Shown here one piece after another: positions 34,714 to 43,679 of a DNA stretch of 64,000 nt. The stretch is from the NCBI GenBank assembly GCA_965263225.1, contig CBDHHG010000046.1:248001-312000 (forward strand). The letters run 5' to 3'. The DNA is from DT-111 sp965263225. Its GTDB lineage: Bacteria; Bacteroidota; Bacteroidia; Chitinophagales; Saprospiraceae. Every line of letters begins with the position of its first letter. Position 1 is the stretch's first letter. The translations under genes and the position numbers were made by a program. The notes under the pieces were generated by a model that worked only from the letters and a program-made list of their open reading frames with translations, made no database searches and was not told the origin of the DNA.

Positions 34714-34825
34714 GTGAGCGAAGGGAATTTTCCTATCTTACTTGAAAGAAGCAGTGGCAACAGTACTATCCTCAACTACCACTGGCCAGCTCGATAACAT
34801 TGACGGACAAATAACCAACTTTGAC

Positions 34826-35821
34826 ATGTTTATCATTGAAACCTACCCTGTCGCAGTATTCTTCTGCATCATTACCATGTTGTGCTGGGGCTCTTGGGCC
34901 AACACCCAGAAACTTGCCGCAAGTACCTGGCGTTTCGAACTCTTTTATTGGGATTATGTAATTGGTATCGTACTGTTATCCGGTTTATTCGCTTTTACAA
35001 TGGGGAGTATGGGAGAGGCAGGCCGTAGCTTTATTCCTGATCTTCAGCAAGCCGCTTCGGAGAATATAGGGTCTGCGATCCTGGGGGGAGTGCTTTTTAA
35101 TGCGGCCAATATCTTGCTGGTTGCGGCCATTGCTATAGCGGGTATGTCAGTGGCTTTTCCAGTTGGAATAGGTCTAGCTTTAGTCATTGGGGTGATTGTG
35201 AATTACATCGATGCTCCGGTTGGTGATGTGACGACTCTCTTTGCCGGGGTAGGCCTCATCGTGGTGGCCATTCTGTTGAATGCTGGAGCTTATCGAAAGA
35301 TGTCAAGTAGCACTGGTAATGTCTCAACCAAGGGCCTGGTACTATCCGTGGTCGCTGGTTGCTTGATGGGATTATTCTACAAATATGTAGCCAATGCCAT
35401 GTTTCCTGATTTTTCTCAACCTATTGCAGGTAAACTCAGTCCGTACACGGCTGTTTTCTTATTCTCCCTGGGTATCCTGGTCAGCAATTTTGTGTTCAAT
35501 ACTGCCTTAATGTATAAACCCTTTACGGGTACTCCGGTAAGCTATGCCGATTACTTTAAGGGGAATATGAAGACACATTTGACGGGAGTTTTAGGTGGAA
35601 TCATTTGGTGTGTTGGGATGTCTTTCAGCATTATTGCTTCAGATAAAGCGGGCCCTGCCATTTCCTATGGCCTAGGGCAAGGCGCTACCATTGTTGCTGC
35701 GCTTTGGGGCATTTACATTTGGAAAGAATTCAAGGAGGCTCCGGCGGGAGTCCCCCGTTTACTGAACATTATGCTACTGTGTTATGTCGTGGGCTTAGGT
35801 CTGATCATTGCTGCCCGCTAA
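34826..35821 (+). CDS. Ten-helix DMT-superfamily permease, GRP/ureide-permease type
   Basis: I prefer the start at 34826 (MFIIETYPVAVFF), since family members begin just before the first helix; the frame from 34742 adds 28 polar residues and lies close to the upstream terminator. The 331-residue protein has about ten hydrophobic segments, with CWGSWANTQK after helix 1 and GLGQGATIVAALWGIYIWKEFKEA near the end. These motifs match the glucose/rhamnose uptake and plant ureide permease group of the DMT superfamily. Substrate unknown. It leads a probable operon with DUF3556 (10 bp downstream) and an FAD oxidoreductase, so it may move a metabolite handled by them. Confidence 0.78.
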   Translation: MFIIETYPVAVFFCIITMLCWGSWANTQKLAASTWRFELFYWDYVIGIVLLSGLFAFTMGSMGEAGRSFIPDLQQAASENIGSAILGGVLFNAANILLVAAIAIAGMSVAFPVGIGLALVIGVIVNYIDAPVGDVTTLFAGVGLIVVAILLNAGAYRKMSSSTGNVSTKGLVLSVVAGCLMGLFYKYVANAMFPDFSQPIAGKLSPYTAVFLFSLGILVSNFVFNTALMYKPFTGTPVSYADYFKGNMKTHLTGVLGGIIWCVGMSFSIIASDKAGPAISYGLGQGATIVAALWGIYIWKEFKEAPAGVPRLLNIMLLCYVVGLGLIIAAR

Positions 35822-35831
35822 CTGAATTTGT

Positions 35832-37487
35832 ATGAAACAACTAAAGTTCCTGCAACCACAACCTACTCCCTTTACCTATGCGGAGTGGAAAGCTCAACCT
35901 TTCAATGAACGTCTCCGTATGCTTTGTGTAGCTTGGGCAACGCAAGGCTATGGCTCTCCTTCTTCCATTTATGTTTTTTACTTGTTGAAGATTGGTTTCT
36001 ACGCTTTTATGTGGGGCTTCTTCTGCTCTTTTAACGATGCCTTAGGAGGGTGGGGAACGGTAGAAACATGGTGGTTTAAAGTAGAAGCCATTCAGATGGC
36101 CGTTATCTGGAGTATTCTCTTTGAAATACTAGGACTTGGTTGTGGTAGTGGAGCTTTGACAGGAAGGTACCTGCCTCCTTTTGGAGGTTTTCTATATTGG
36201 TTGCGCCCGGGCACCATTAAGCTACCTTTTTTCCCAAAAGCGCCGCTGATTGGTGGTGATACTCGAAATTGGTTAGACGTACTTTTGTATTTGGGATTAT
36301 TGATAGCGCTGCTTAGAGCCCTGGTAGCACCAGATATCACCACGGAGCATGTCTTACCCATTGTCCTACTCTTGCCCGTTTTGGGGGTGCTTGATAAAAC
36401 ACTTTATTTGGCTGCCCGATCGGAACATTATCTGATTGCTTTGGCTTGCTTTCTCTTTCCAGCTGATACTTTACCTGCATTAAAGATTGTTTGGTTAGCC
36501 ATTTGGTGGGGAGCGGCTACCTCCAAATTGAATTTACATTTTCCTGGTGTAGTGGATGTGATGATCAGCAATCATGCTGTCTTACGCTTCAAGTGGTTGA
36601 GGAAGAAGTTGTACAAAGATTATCCAAATGATCTCCGGCCCAGTACTTTATCTGCGGTGCTGGCGCATTTGGGTACGGCTACTGAATACATTTTCCCTTT
36701 GGTTTTGCTGATAAGTACAGGTGCGGAGGTCACCTCAGCTACCTTGATCGTCATGTTCTGCTTCCATTTGTATATCACCTCAAGTATCCCGATGGGTGTA
36801 CCTTTGGAGTGGAATGTAATCATGGTGTATGGTGCATTTGTCTTATTTGGAGCTAATGCCGAAGTCTGGGCTTTCAGTGTTCAGGACCCTATTCTGATGA
36901 CCATCCTAGCTGGTTCTCTGTTGCTACTTCCCATCTTGGGAAATCTGTTTCCAGAGCGAGTTTCCTTTCTCTTATCCATGCGTTACTATGCAGGCAATTG
37001 GGCCTATAGTGTGTGGTTGTTCAAGGGAGATGCCGAACATAAATTGGATGATCATATCAAGAAGGTTAGTCAAACGGTCGGCAAACAATTGGATGGGTTT
37101 TATGAAAAAAGTGTTTCCGAATTGCTCATTAGCAAGGTGATTGCCTTTCGGCATATGCATCTTCACGGTAGGGCTTTACATGAACTTCTACCTAAAGCAG
37201 TGGACAATATTGAGGAATACACCTATCGAGATGGCGAATTGGTAGCAGGGGTGGTAATAGGTTGGAATTTCGGGGATGGACATTTACATGGAACGCAATT
37301 AGTTTCTGCGATACAAAAGCGTTGTCAATTTAAGTCTGGTGAATTACGTTGCGTCATGGTCGAATCTCAACCCCTGTTCAAACCTTACATGGCTTGGAAG
37401 ATCGTAGATGCAAAGGATGGCGTCATTGAAACAGGGAAGGCCAATGTGAAAGCCCTACTGCAATTGCAGCCCTGGCCCGCCAGCTGA
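35832..37487 (+). CDS. DUF3556 transmembrane protein
   Basis: A 551-residue polytopic membrane protein with about nine hydrophobic segments between residues 40 and 390, then a soluble C-terminal region (about 400-551, including FRHMHLHGRALHELLPKA and GWNFGDGHLHGTQLV). The sequence fits DUF3556, a family best known from actinobacteria such as mycobacteria, with patchy presence elsewhere. Several His residues (HMHLH, GDGHLHG) could bind metal or haem. No function is established. It lies 10 bp after the permease gene and 98 bp before the FAD oxidoreductase. Confidence 0.78.
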   Translation: MKQLKFLQPQPTPFTYAEWKAQPFNERLRMLCVAWATQGYGSPSSIYVFYLLKIGFYAFMWGFFCSFNDALGGWGTVETWWFKVEAIQMAVIWSILFEILGLGCGSGALTGRYLPPFGGFLYWLRPGTIKLPFFPKAPLIGGDTRNWLDVLLYLGLLIALLRALVAPDITTEHVLPIVLLLPVLGVLDKTLYLAARSEHYLIALACFLFPADTLPALKIVWLAIWWGAATSKLNLHFPGVVDVMISNHAVLRFKWLRKKLYKDYPNDLRPSTLSAVLAHLGTATEYIFPLVLLISTGAEVTSATLIVMFCFHLYITSSIPMGVPLEWNVIMVYGAFVLFGANAEVWAFSVQDPILMTILAGSLLLLPILGNLFPERVSFLLSMRYYAGNWAYSVWLFKGDAEHKLDDHIKKVSQTVGKQLDGFYEKSVSELLISKVIAFRHMHLHGRALHELLPKAVDNIEEYTYRDGELVAGVVIGWNFGDGHLHGTQLVSAIQKRCQFKSGELRCVMVESQPLFKPYMAWKIVDAKDGVIETGKANVKALLQLQPWPAS

Positions 37488-37503
37488 CGCCCCGCCCTAG
37501 CTG

Positions 37504-37530
37504 GTTTGTTGCGTGCCCCCACCAACAAAC
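37504..37530. other. Intergenic hairpin inside the operon
   Basis: GTTTGTTG (37504-37511) pairs with CAACAAAC (37523-37530), with a further GTG/CAC pairing around a CCCC loop. There is no T tract, so it may modulate mRNA stability between the DUF3556 and oxidoreductase genes rather than end transcription. Confidence 0.45.
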
Positions 37531-37585
37531 AAAGCCGGATTCTATTTGTCAAACCTTTTTCACCCCATCCTGTTAGAGCACTATC

Positions 37586-39001
37586 ATGCAAAACAAATAC
37601 GATGCCGTAGTGGTGGGCTCGGGCCCTAATGGGCTTTCCGCAGCCATTGCCTTAGCACAAGGCGGGGAGCACACCTTACTCATTGAAGGAGCTGCCTCAA
37701 TCGGTGGAGGAACAAGAACGGAAGAACTGACTTTGCCGGGCTTTCATCATGATTTCTGCTCAGCCGTTCATCCTACGGGGATCTTATCGCCTTTTTGGAG
37801 GGAGTTGCCGCTGGACCAGTTTGGTTTGGAATGGATTCCTTCCAGAGCTTCGGTAGCCCATCCTTTGGACAATGAGGAGGCTGTTCTCCTTACCCAATCT
37901 GTAGAAGAAACCAAGGCCAACCTGGGTCCGGATGGAGCCGCTTGGGCGAGCATGGTAAGGCCCTTCGTTCGGCGAGCCGATGAACTATTGGCTGACAGCC
38001 TCAAACCCTTAGGTATTCCCAAGTCCCCTTTTCTACTGGCGAGATTCGGATTGAAGGCGCTTTGGCCAGCCACTACCTTGGCAAAATGGTCATTTAAAGG
38101 GCATCGAGCTCGGGCCTTGTTCGCGGGTTGTGCCGCACATAGTGTTTTGCCATTGGATATGCCATTTAGTTCGGCTATTGGATTGATGTTTGCTGTGATG
38201 GGACATGTAGAGAATTGGCCGGTAGCTAAAGGTGGATCGCAAGCCATAGCGCAAGCTCTGGCGTCATATTTTGAATCCCTCGGGGGAGAAATAGTAGTCA
38301 ATAATTGGATTGAAAACTTTAATCAGTTGCCAGAAGCTAAACGCTATTTTTTCGATACCGACCCTAAGCAGCTAGCAAAGATTGCAGGAGAAGTACTTCC
38401 CACTTCCTATCGTCGTCGTTTGCAGAAATATCACTACGGGCCAGGAGTATTCAAGGTGGATTATGCCCTAGATGGTTCCATTCCTTGGCAAGATTCTCGA
38501 TGCCTTCAGGCTTCTACGGTGCATGTAGGCGGTACCTTAGCAGAAATAGCCAACAGCGAGAAAGATGCCTGGAAAGGTAAAGCTTCCGATCGTCCTTTCA
38601 TTATGGTCTGCCAGCAAAGTGAATTCGATGCTGAGCGTGCCCCTGAAGGACAACATACCGGTTATGCCTATTGTCACGTTCCGCATAACTCCACTCGGGA
38701 TTGGATCCCTTATGTTGAAAACCAGATCGAACGTTTTGCACCTGGTTTTAGAGATAGAATACTAGCCAAAAAGACCACAACGCCCCAGGATTTCCAAGCT
38801 TACAATCCAAACTATGTTGGCGGGGCCATAACGGGAGGTGCAGCAGATATTACCCAGCTTTTTACTCGGCCGGTTGCCCGCTTCAATCCCTATTCCACGC
38901 CCAATCCAAAGGTCTTTATTTGCTCAGCGTCTACCCCCCCAGGTGGAGGCGTGCATGGCATGTGCGGATATCATGCGGTAAGGCTGGCTTTGGGTAGGTA
39001 A
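37586..39001 (+). CDS. Phytoene-dehydrogenase-like FAD-dependent oxidoreductase
   Basis: A 471-residue soluble flavoprotein of the CrtI/COG1233 group. The N-terminal dinucleotide-binding motif is AVVVGSGPNGLSAAIALAQGG, followed by GGGTRTEELTLPGFHHDFCSAVHP, a pattern shared with carotenoid desaturase-like and retinol saturase-like enzymes. The C terminus has the FAD-binding GGGVHGMCGYHAVRLAL. It probably desaturates or oxidises a lipid or isoprenoid. No carotenoid synthesis genes (crtB, crtE) are near, so carotenoid is not assumed. Probably co-transcribed with the DUF3556 gene. Confidence 0.85.
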   Translation: MQNKYDAVVVGSGPNGLSAAIALAQGGEHTLLIEGAASIGGGTRTEELTLPGFHHDFCSAVHPTGILSPFWRELPLDQFGLEWIPSRASVAHPLDNEEAVLLTQSVEETKANLGPDGAAWASMVRPFVRRADELLADSLKPLGIPKSPFLLARFGLKALWPATTLAKWSFKGHRARALFAGCAAHSVLPLDMPFSSAIGLMFAVMGHVENWPVAKGGSQAIAQALASYFESLGGEIVVNNWIENFNQLPEAKRYFFDTDPKQLAKIAGEVLPTSYRRRLQKYHYGPGVFKVDYALDGSIPWQDSRCLQASTVHVGGTLAEIANSEKDAWKGKASDRPFIMVCQQSEFDAERAPEGQHTGYAYCHVPHNSTRDWIPYVENQIERFAPGFRDRILAKKTTTPQDFQAYNPNYVGGAITGGAADITQLFTRPVARFNPYSTPNPKVFICSASTPPGGGVHGMCGYHAVRLALGR

Positions 39002-39012
39002 CTCCCTTAGGA

Positions 39013-39765
39013 CTATTGTACCAACCATTCTTTAAAAAGACTAACTTTCAGCCGACTTACCACTGGAAATTCTGCCAACTTTACCTTCAGTTGTAAGACA
39101 ATCTTTCTCTTGAAGTAAGGCTCGAAGGAGACGATGGCAGCACGACTGACCAACATTTGTCGATTGATGCGAAAGAATTGCTGCGGGTCACAAACAGATT
39201 CCAGGTATTCTAGTTTCTTGAACAATGGCAGTTTTTCTCCTGTGAATGTATACAAGTATACCGTTTCATGCTCTACGGAGAAAAGAGCTACTTCCTCGAC
39301 CCGTTTGATAATGGTCTTTTCTCTGAATTGAGTAAGAAAGCTCTTCTGATACTGTTTTTTTTCTTCAGTGTTGAAGTTGATAGGGGAGACAGGGCTAGCT
39401 TGTAAACTATTGAGGAGACGCTTATACTTTTGCAAGGCTGCGTGGATTTCTTCCTCTTTGAAGGGTTTCAGCACATAATCTATCCCATTATTCTTAATAG
39501 CTTGCAAGGTATATTCATCATAAGCTGTACAAAAGACTATCGGCTTGACTACGTCAACGTGTTTAAAAATCTCAAAGCTTTTTCCGTCTGCTAATTGAAT
39601 ATCGAAGAAGAGGAGGTCAATATTTTTTTGGTATTTACTGAGGTACTCCACGGTATCTATCACGGACTCTTGTTTCTCTAGAACGATAAAATCAGGATCT
39701 TGCTCAATGATTTCCTGAAGGAGGGCAGCTGTGTGCGACTCATCTTCTACGATTAATATATTCAT
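39013..39765 (-). CDS. LytTR-family response regulator
   Basis: A 250-residue regulator: receiver domain with VEDES and phospho-acceptor Asp55 (LLFFDIQLADG), Thr/Lys switch residues (FCTAYDEY, VLKPFKEEEI), and a C-terminal LytTR DNA-binding domain (about 145-250, FRINRQMLVSRAAIVSFEPYF). It starts 3 bp after the stop of the cognate LytS-type kinase. As the last genes of the minus-strand block they probably regulate the export operon upstream. Confidence 0.92.
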   Translation of the reverse strand: MNILIVEDESHTAALLQEIIEQDPDFIVLEKQESVIDTVEYLSKYQKNIDLLFFDIQLADGKSFEIFKHVDVVKPIVFCTAYDEYTLQAIKNNGIDYVLKPFKEEEIHAALQKYKRLLNSLQASPVSPINFNTEEKKQYQKSFLTQFREKTIIKRVEEVALFSVEHETVYLYTFTGEKLPLFKKLEYLESVCDPQQFFRINRQMLVSRAAIVSFEPYFKRKIVLQLKVKLAEFPVVSRLKVSLFKEWLVQ

Positions 39766-39768
39766 GTC

Positions 39769-40857
39769 CTACATCAGTTTTAGTTTAACGCTGAATTCAT
39801 CAATGTTTTCCTGGACGACCACACCTCCTTCAATATCCATCAATTCATATCTCTTTGTCAAAAATGAAAGGCCATAGCCGGAGCTTTCCTCATCTCCCAA
39901 TTTGGGTTGAATATTGTTGCGCACAACGATATATAGATCATCGGTAGTTTCAATTTGGATGCTTAAAGGTCTTTTAGAACTCATACTATTGTGCTTGAAG
40001 CAATTTTCTACGACCACCTGTAGCGCTAAGGTTGGGATTTGTCGATCATAAAGTACCTCATCGATTTTGATATCTACTTGGATGGCCTCTTCATTTCGAC
40101 TTTTCATTAAGAACAGATAAGACTGTAGAACGGTGAGTTCTTTAGAAAGGCTAAGCGTAGTATTCTGGTTGTGTTTCAAGGTTTGCCGATAAAAATCAGA
40201 CAAACTCATGATAAATTTTTCAGAATTGGAATGCTGTTGGCGCACCATAGATCGCAAGGTATTCAAAGAATTGAACAGGAAATGGGGGTCAATTTGAGCT
40301 TGTAAGACCTTCAGCTGGGCTCGGTAATTCTCTGTCTGGATTTGTTCTTTCTCTAATAATAAGCGGGAGATCCTTTCCTGTGTCTTCAAGGCATACTGTA
40401 TAGCTAGAAATAGTATCACGCTCAAAAATATACGAATGAGATTAAAGCCTCTAAGTTCGTAGCCATTTTCTAAGGCTAGATACAGGAAGCTGCTAACTAG
40501 TCCTACCATTCCTATAATCATAAGGAGGAGTAAAGATCGACGTTGGGGGTTCGCCTTGATGTCCCATAGAAACCACAAGATATACCAGTTCAGATACATG
40601 AAAATGCTAGCTCCTAGCCAACCTATAAAAAATAGATAGTTGCTACTTAGCTCCACTTCAGGATTAGTATACAGACTGAGGCCCGGCAATATAATGGCCA
40701 AGGCAATGGGTAAAACGGTATTTACGGTTGATTTTAGTGGCACATTTCCTCCTTGATTATTAATCCTAGATAGTCTTTGCGCATTCCTAAGATAGTTTAC
40801 TACGCAAAATACTAATCTATATGGATGCCAAAGCCATTTGTGTACCCAAACCTTCAT
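39769..40857 (-). CDS. LytS/YehU-type sensor histidine kinase
   Basis: A 362-residue kinase of the His_kinase (PF06580) group. Four N-terminal membrane helices (about 47-165), a short coiled linker (LLEKEQIQTENYRAQLKVLQAQI) and the catalytic region with the acceptor His in QIDPHFLFNSLNTLRSM, followed by a degenerate ATPase fold (LALQVVVENCFKHN, GYGLSFLTKRYEL). There is no separate periplasmic sensor, so the membrane part is the likely detector. Next to its LytTR partner and 40 bp after the outer-membrane protein gene. Confidence 0.9.
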   Translation of the reverse strand: MKVWVHKWLWHPYRLVFCVVNYLRNAQRLSRINNQGGNVPLKSTVNTVLPIALAIILPGLSLYTNPEVELSSNYLFFIGWLGASIFMYLNWYILWFLWDIKANPQRRSLLLLMIIGMVGLVSSFLYLALENGYELRGFNLIRIFLSVILFLAIQYALKTQERISRLLLEKEQIQTENYRAQLKVLQAQIDPHFLFNSLNTLRSMVRQQHSNSEKFIMSLSDFYRQTLKHNQNTTLSLSKELTVLQSYLFLMKSRNEEAIQVDIKIDEVLYDRQIPTLALQVVVENCFKHNSMSSKRPLSIQIETTDDLYIVVRNNIQPKLGDEESSGYGLSFLTKRYELMDIEGGVVVQENIDEFSVKLKLM

Positions 40858-40897
40858 TGTATAATTATATAGTTAGCAATACTGCCCCTACTGTTAG

Positions 40898-41635
40898 TTA
40901 GAGTAGAACATTCATTCCTAGATTAGCACCAACACCTTCATAGCGCAAGAAACCACCTACGGGTTCGGGGAAAGCTTTGGACCAGGTGTAGAAAACATTT
41001 AGGTTGAATTGTATCGATTTACTGGCTCGATAATCGAAACCCGTCTTCATTTCACCAAACCACTGTCGATCTCTAAAGGAGTAGTCCGTTCTGATAATTC
41101 CATTGGTTAGGTTACCTTCTGCCTGCGTGTATTGGGACCTAACTATGAGCAAACCTTGACTGGCTCCTATATAAGGTCGGAATCGACTTTTGAGTAGATA
41201 ATACCGTAGCCCTATATCTGCTGGGATAAATCCTCCTCCTGAACCTTCGATTTCTAACTCATCTCCCAGTATAACCGAAAATATACTAGATCTCGACGGT
41301 ACATCCCGCACTATCTGAAACCCTAGGGATACGTCTGCACTAAGGAATTCCGAGATGTGCCAAGTGCCATGAAGCTGCCAGCGATCCATTTGTGCGGGCA
41401 AGAAGAATAGCTCGTCCTCCATGGATTTTGCCGCTTTGGTAACGGCCCATTTCCCGTAGGTAAACTTGATCTCCCATCTGTTATCAAGCGAAAAATCGTA
41501 TTGATTAATAGCTTGTTGCTTTTCTTGCTCTTTCTTTTCATGTTTGTCAATTCCCCATTCATAGGTCTGGGCTAATAGGGTAGGTGAGCCTGCCGCCCAG
41601 GTTAAAATGAGTGTTGTGAAAATGAGTTTTTTCAT
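40898..41635 (-). CDS. Outer-membrane beta-barrel protein
   Basis: A 245-residue protein with a signal peptide ending SPTLLAQ, a charged Lys/Glu/Gln linker, and alternating amphipathic strands (WEIKFTYGKWAVTK, FLSADVSLGFQIV, DIGLRYYLLKSRFRPYIGAS, FQFNLNVFYTW-like) ending in GANLGMNVLL, typical of porin-fold Bacteroidota proteins. It lies between the ABC export genes and the LytS kinase, all on one strand. It could be an accessory of the exporter or a sensor input; its role is inference. Confidence 0.75.
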   Translation of the reverse strand: MKKLIFTTLILTWAAGSPTLLAQTYEWGIDKHEKKEQEKQQAINQYDFSLDNRWEIKFTYGKWAVTKAAKSMEDELFFLPAQMDRWQLHGTWHISEFLSADVSLGFQIVRDVPSRSSIFSVILGDELEIEGSGGGFIPADIGLRYYLLKSRFRPYIGASQGLLIVRSQYTQAEGNLTNGIIRTDYSFRDRQWFGEMKTGFDYRASKSIQFNLNVFYTWSKAFPEPVGGFLRYEGVGANLGMNVLL

Positions 41636-41707
41636 AATTCTAATACAAGGCTTGATTTAATTTAGATATCCCAGCGCTGAGCTATTGCTGCTGGTGTGTT
41701 AGAATTC

Positions 41708-41744
41708 CCCGCCGTCGTTGGTCTTTTCGACCAACGACAGCGGG
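41708..41744 (-). terminator. Strong hairpin after the ABC ATPase gene
   Basis: A 16-bp stem (41708-41723 with 41729-41744) around TTTTC. The one non-Watson-Crick position pairs as G-U only in minus-strand RNA. It has no T tract, so it may be a partial terminator or 3' stabiliser between the export operon and the barrel gene. Its core GGTCTTTTCGACC recurs at 46303-46315. Confidence 0.6.
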
Positions 41745-41749
41745 CCCCT

Positions 41750-42418
41750 CTACACCAACATCCCATCCGACAATTCAATAATCCGATCGCATTTGGCCGC
41801 AAATTCGTCATCGTGGGTAACGGTAATAATGGTTTGACCTTGTTCCCGGGCCAATTGGCGGAAGGTGTCAAAAACGATATCCGTGTTTTTGGAATCTAGG
41901 TTTCCGGTGGGCTCGTCGCCCATGATGATGGCTGGAGCGTTGATCAGAGCTCGGGCAATGGCCACCCGCTGCTGCTGCCCGCCAGATATCTTACCTGCCT
42001 TTTTCGACTCCAAACCTTTTATGTCAAGTAGGGCCAGCAGTTCCAAGGCTTTGTCGGCAATCTCTTCCTTGCTTTTCTTCTTGAGTTTTAGCGCAGGCAA
42101 CATGATGTTATCAAGCACCGAAAACTCGGAGAGGAGAAAATGGAACTGAAAGACAAACCCAATGTGCTCATTGCGAAAGCTAGCCAATTGATTTTGCCGC
42201 AGGCCCGTTACTTGGGTATTGTTGATGCAGATAACACCCTCGTAGTCGGTGTCCATGGTGGACAGCAAATACAGCAAGGTAGATTTTCCAGAACCTGACT
42301 TTCCAATGATGGCCACGAATTCCCCTCGATTAATTTCAAAGGAAATGTCCTTCAGTACGTGGAAATCCACGGGGTCGTAAAAGTGTTTATTGATTTGATT
42401 GACGGATAAAGCGATCAT
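41750..42418 (-). CDS. MacB/LolD-type ABC transporter ATPase
   Basis: A 222-residue ATPase: Walker A AIIGKSGSGKSTLLY, signature ISGGQQQRVAIARAL, Walker B AIIMGDEPTGNLD, and H-loop TVTHDDEFA. This is the mechanotransmission family that drives FtsX-type permeases without moving substrate through the membrane. It starts 21 bp after the stop of the permease gene. Confidence 0.95.
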   Translation of the reverse strand: MIALSVNQINKHFYDPVDFHVLKDISFEINRGEFVAIIGKSGSGKSTLLYLLSTMDTDYEGVICINNTQVTGLRQNQLASFRNEHIGFVFQFHFLLSEFSVLDNIMLPALKLKKKSKEEIADKALELLALLDIKGLESKKAGKISGGQQQRVAIARALINAPAIIMGDEPTGNLDSKNTDIVFDTFRQLAREQGQTIITVTHDDEFAAKCDRIIELSDGMLV

Positions 42419-42439
42419 GGTATTATTGGGTTATAGAGG

Positions 42440-43678
42440 TTAGCCACGTAAGATGTCTACGGGGTCAAGTTGGGAGGCTTTTCTAGCGGGTAGATAGCCA
42501 GCAATGAAGGTGATGATGAGGCCAAAGCCAAAAGCCATCAGATAATCCGAACTATCATAGGTTACGGGAAGCGTAGTGAGTGGGCCCATTTCAAAGGGAA
42601 CATTATCGATAACTTGGACTATAAGCCCTCCTAGTATCAATCCGCTCAGCCCACCGATTACCCCGATGATGACGGATTGCGTTAAAAAAATCTCCACCAC
42701 ATCCTTCCCGTTGAAGCCCATAGCCTTGAGAATGGCAATTTCCTTGATCTTCTCATTAACGGTCATGTTCATAATGTTGTAGATACCGAAACCTGCTACG
42801 ATCAAAATGGTTAAAGACACCGCTATGGCGATGATATCGCGTAGGACATTGGAAGAATCAAGCTGGGCATTTCCTTCTTGCCAGGGCTCGACTTTGTAAT
42901 CTGTGAATTGCTGGATGATTTCAGCGGTTTCGCGGGCATCATTGTAATCCGTAATATTGACCAATAGTTCGGTGGCATAGCTGCGGTTTTCGGACAACAG
43001 TTGGCGAGCGCTTTGGATAGATACCAGTGCTCGGGTCCGATCGGACATATTAGCTCCAGTTTCTATCAGCCCGACGACTTTAAAGGACTTGGAGAGCCCA
43101 TCAGAAGTAAGCACATTAACATTATTTCCCGTTGTGACACCAATTTTTTTAGCCAAACCTGTTCCGAGGATCACCGCATTAGATTGTTTATCTAGATCAC
43201 TCAAGTTCCCCTCTACCAAGAAATTAGTCGTGTTGAAAAGTTGATCTTCATTCGCAGTTTCGATACCTGATAGGGAAGCACTCGCCTGCGAGACGCCATT
43301 GCGTATGAAAATATTTTGATTCAACTGTGCGGTGACACCTTTCACATTGGGAAGGTGCAATATCTCCTCTTTGATGGGATCTACATTCTGTATGCCCTCT
43401 GTATATTGAATGTTTCGATTGTTGCTGACTAGCAAAACGGAATTGCTATCCTTTGGCGGCCCCTTAATGGGGTATACTTCATTGGAGAGTTCGTTGTAGA
43501 CCTTAAGGTGCGACATCGAAGTGAAGGTGATCTCCGTCTGTTCCTGATTTACGCCGCTCATGAAGCTATTCATGAATACGTACATGGAAATACCAAAGGT
43601 CACACTCAAAACCGCTACCAGGAGCTGCCTGACCCTAGAGGTCAGGAAAATATTCGCTATTCTTTGATTGATATTCAT
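42440..43678 (-). CDS. MacB-type ABC permease (FtsX family)
   Basis: A 412-residue inner-membrane protein with the four-helix FtsX topology: one N-terminal helix (VRQLLVAVLSVTFGISMYVFM), a periplasmic MacB_PCD domain (about 45-270), then three C-terminal helices with MNMTVNEKIKEIAILKAMGFNG and ARKASQLDPVDILRG. Here the ATPase is a separate polypeptide. Together with the adaptor and TolC it should form a tripartite pump expelling a periplasmic substrate (antibiotic, peptide or lipid). Confidence 0.93.
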   Translation of the reverse strand: MNINQRIANIFLTSRVRQLLVAVLSVTFGISMYVFMNSFMSGVNQEQTEITFTSMSHLKVYNELSNEVYPIKGPPKDSNSVLLVSNNRNIQYTEGIQNVDPIKEEILHLPNVKGVTAQLNQNIFIRNGVSQASASLSGIETANEDQLFNTTNFLVEGNLSDLDKQSNAVILGTGLAKKIGVTTGNNVNVLTSDGLSKSFKVVGLIETGANMSDRTRALVSIQSARQLLSENRSYATELLVNITDYNDARETAEIIQQFTDYKVEPWQEGNAQLDSSNVLRDIIAIAVSLTILIVAGFGIYNIMNMTVNEKIKEIAILKAMGFNGKDVVEIFLTQSVIIGVIGGLSGLILGGLIVQVIDNVPFEMGPLTTLPVTYDSSDYLMAFGFGLIITFIAGYLPARKASQLDPVDILRG

Positions 43679-43679
43679 A

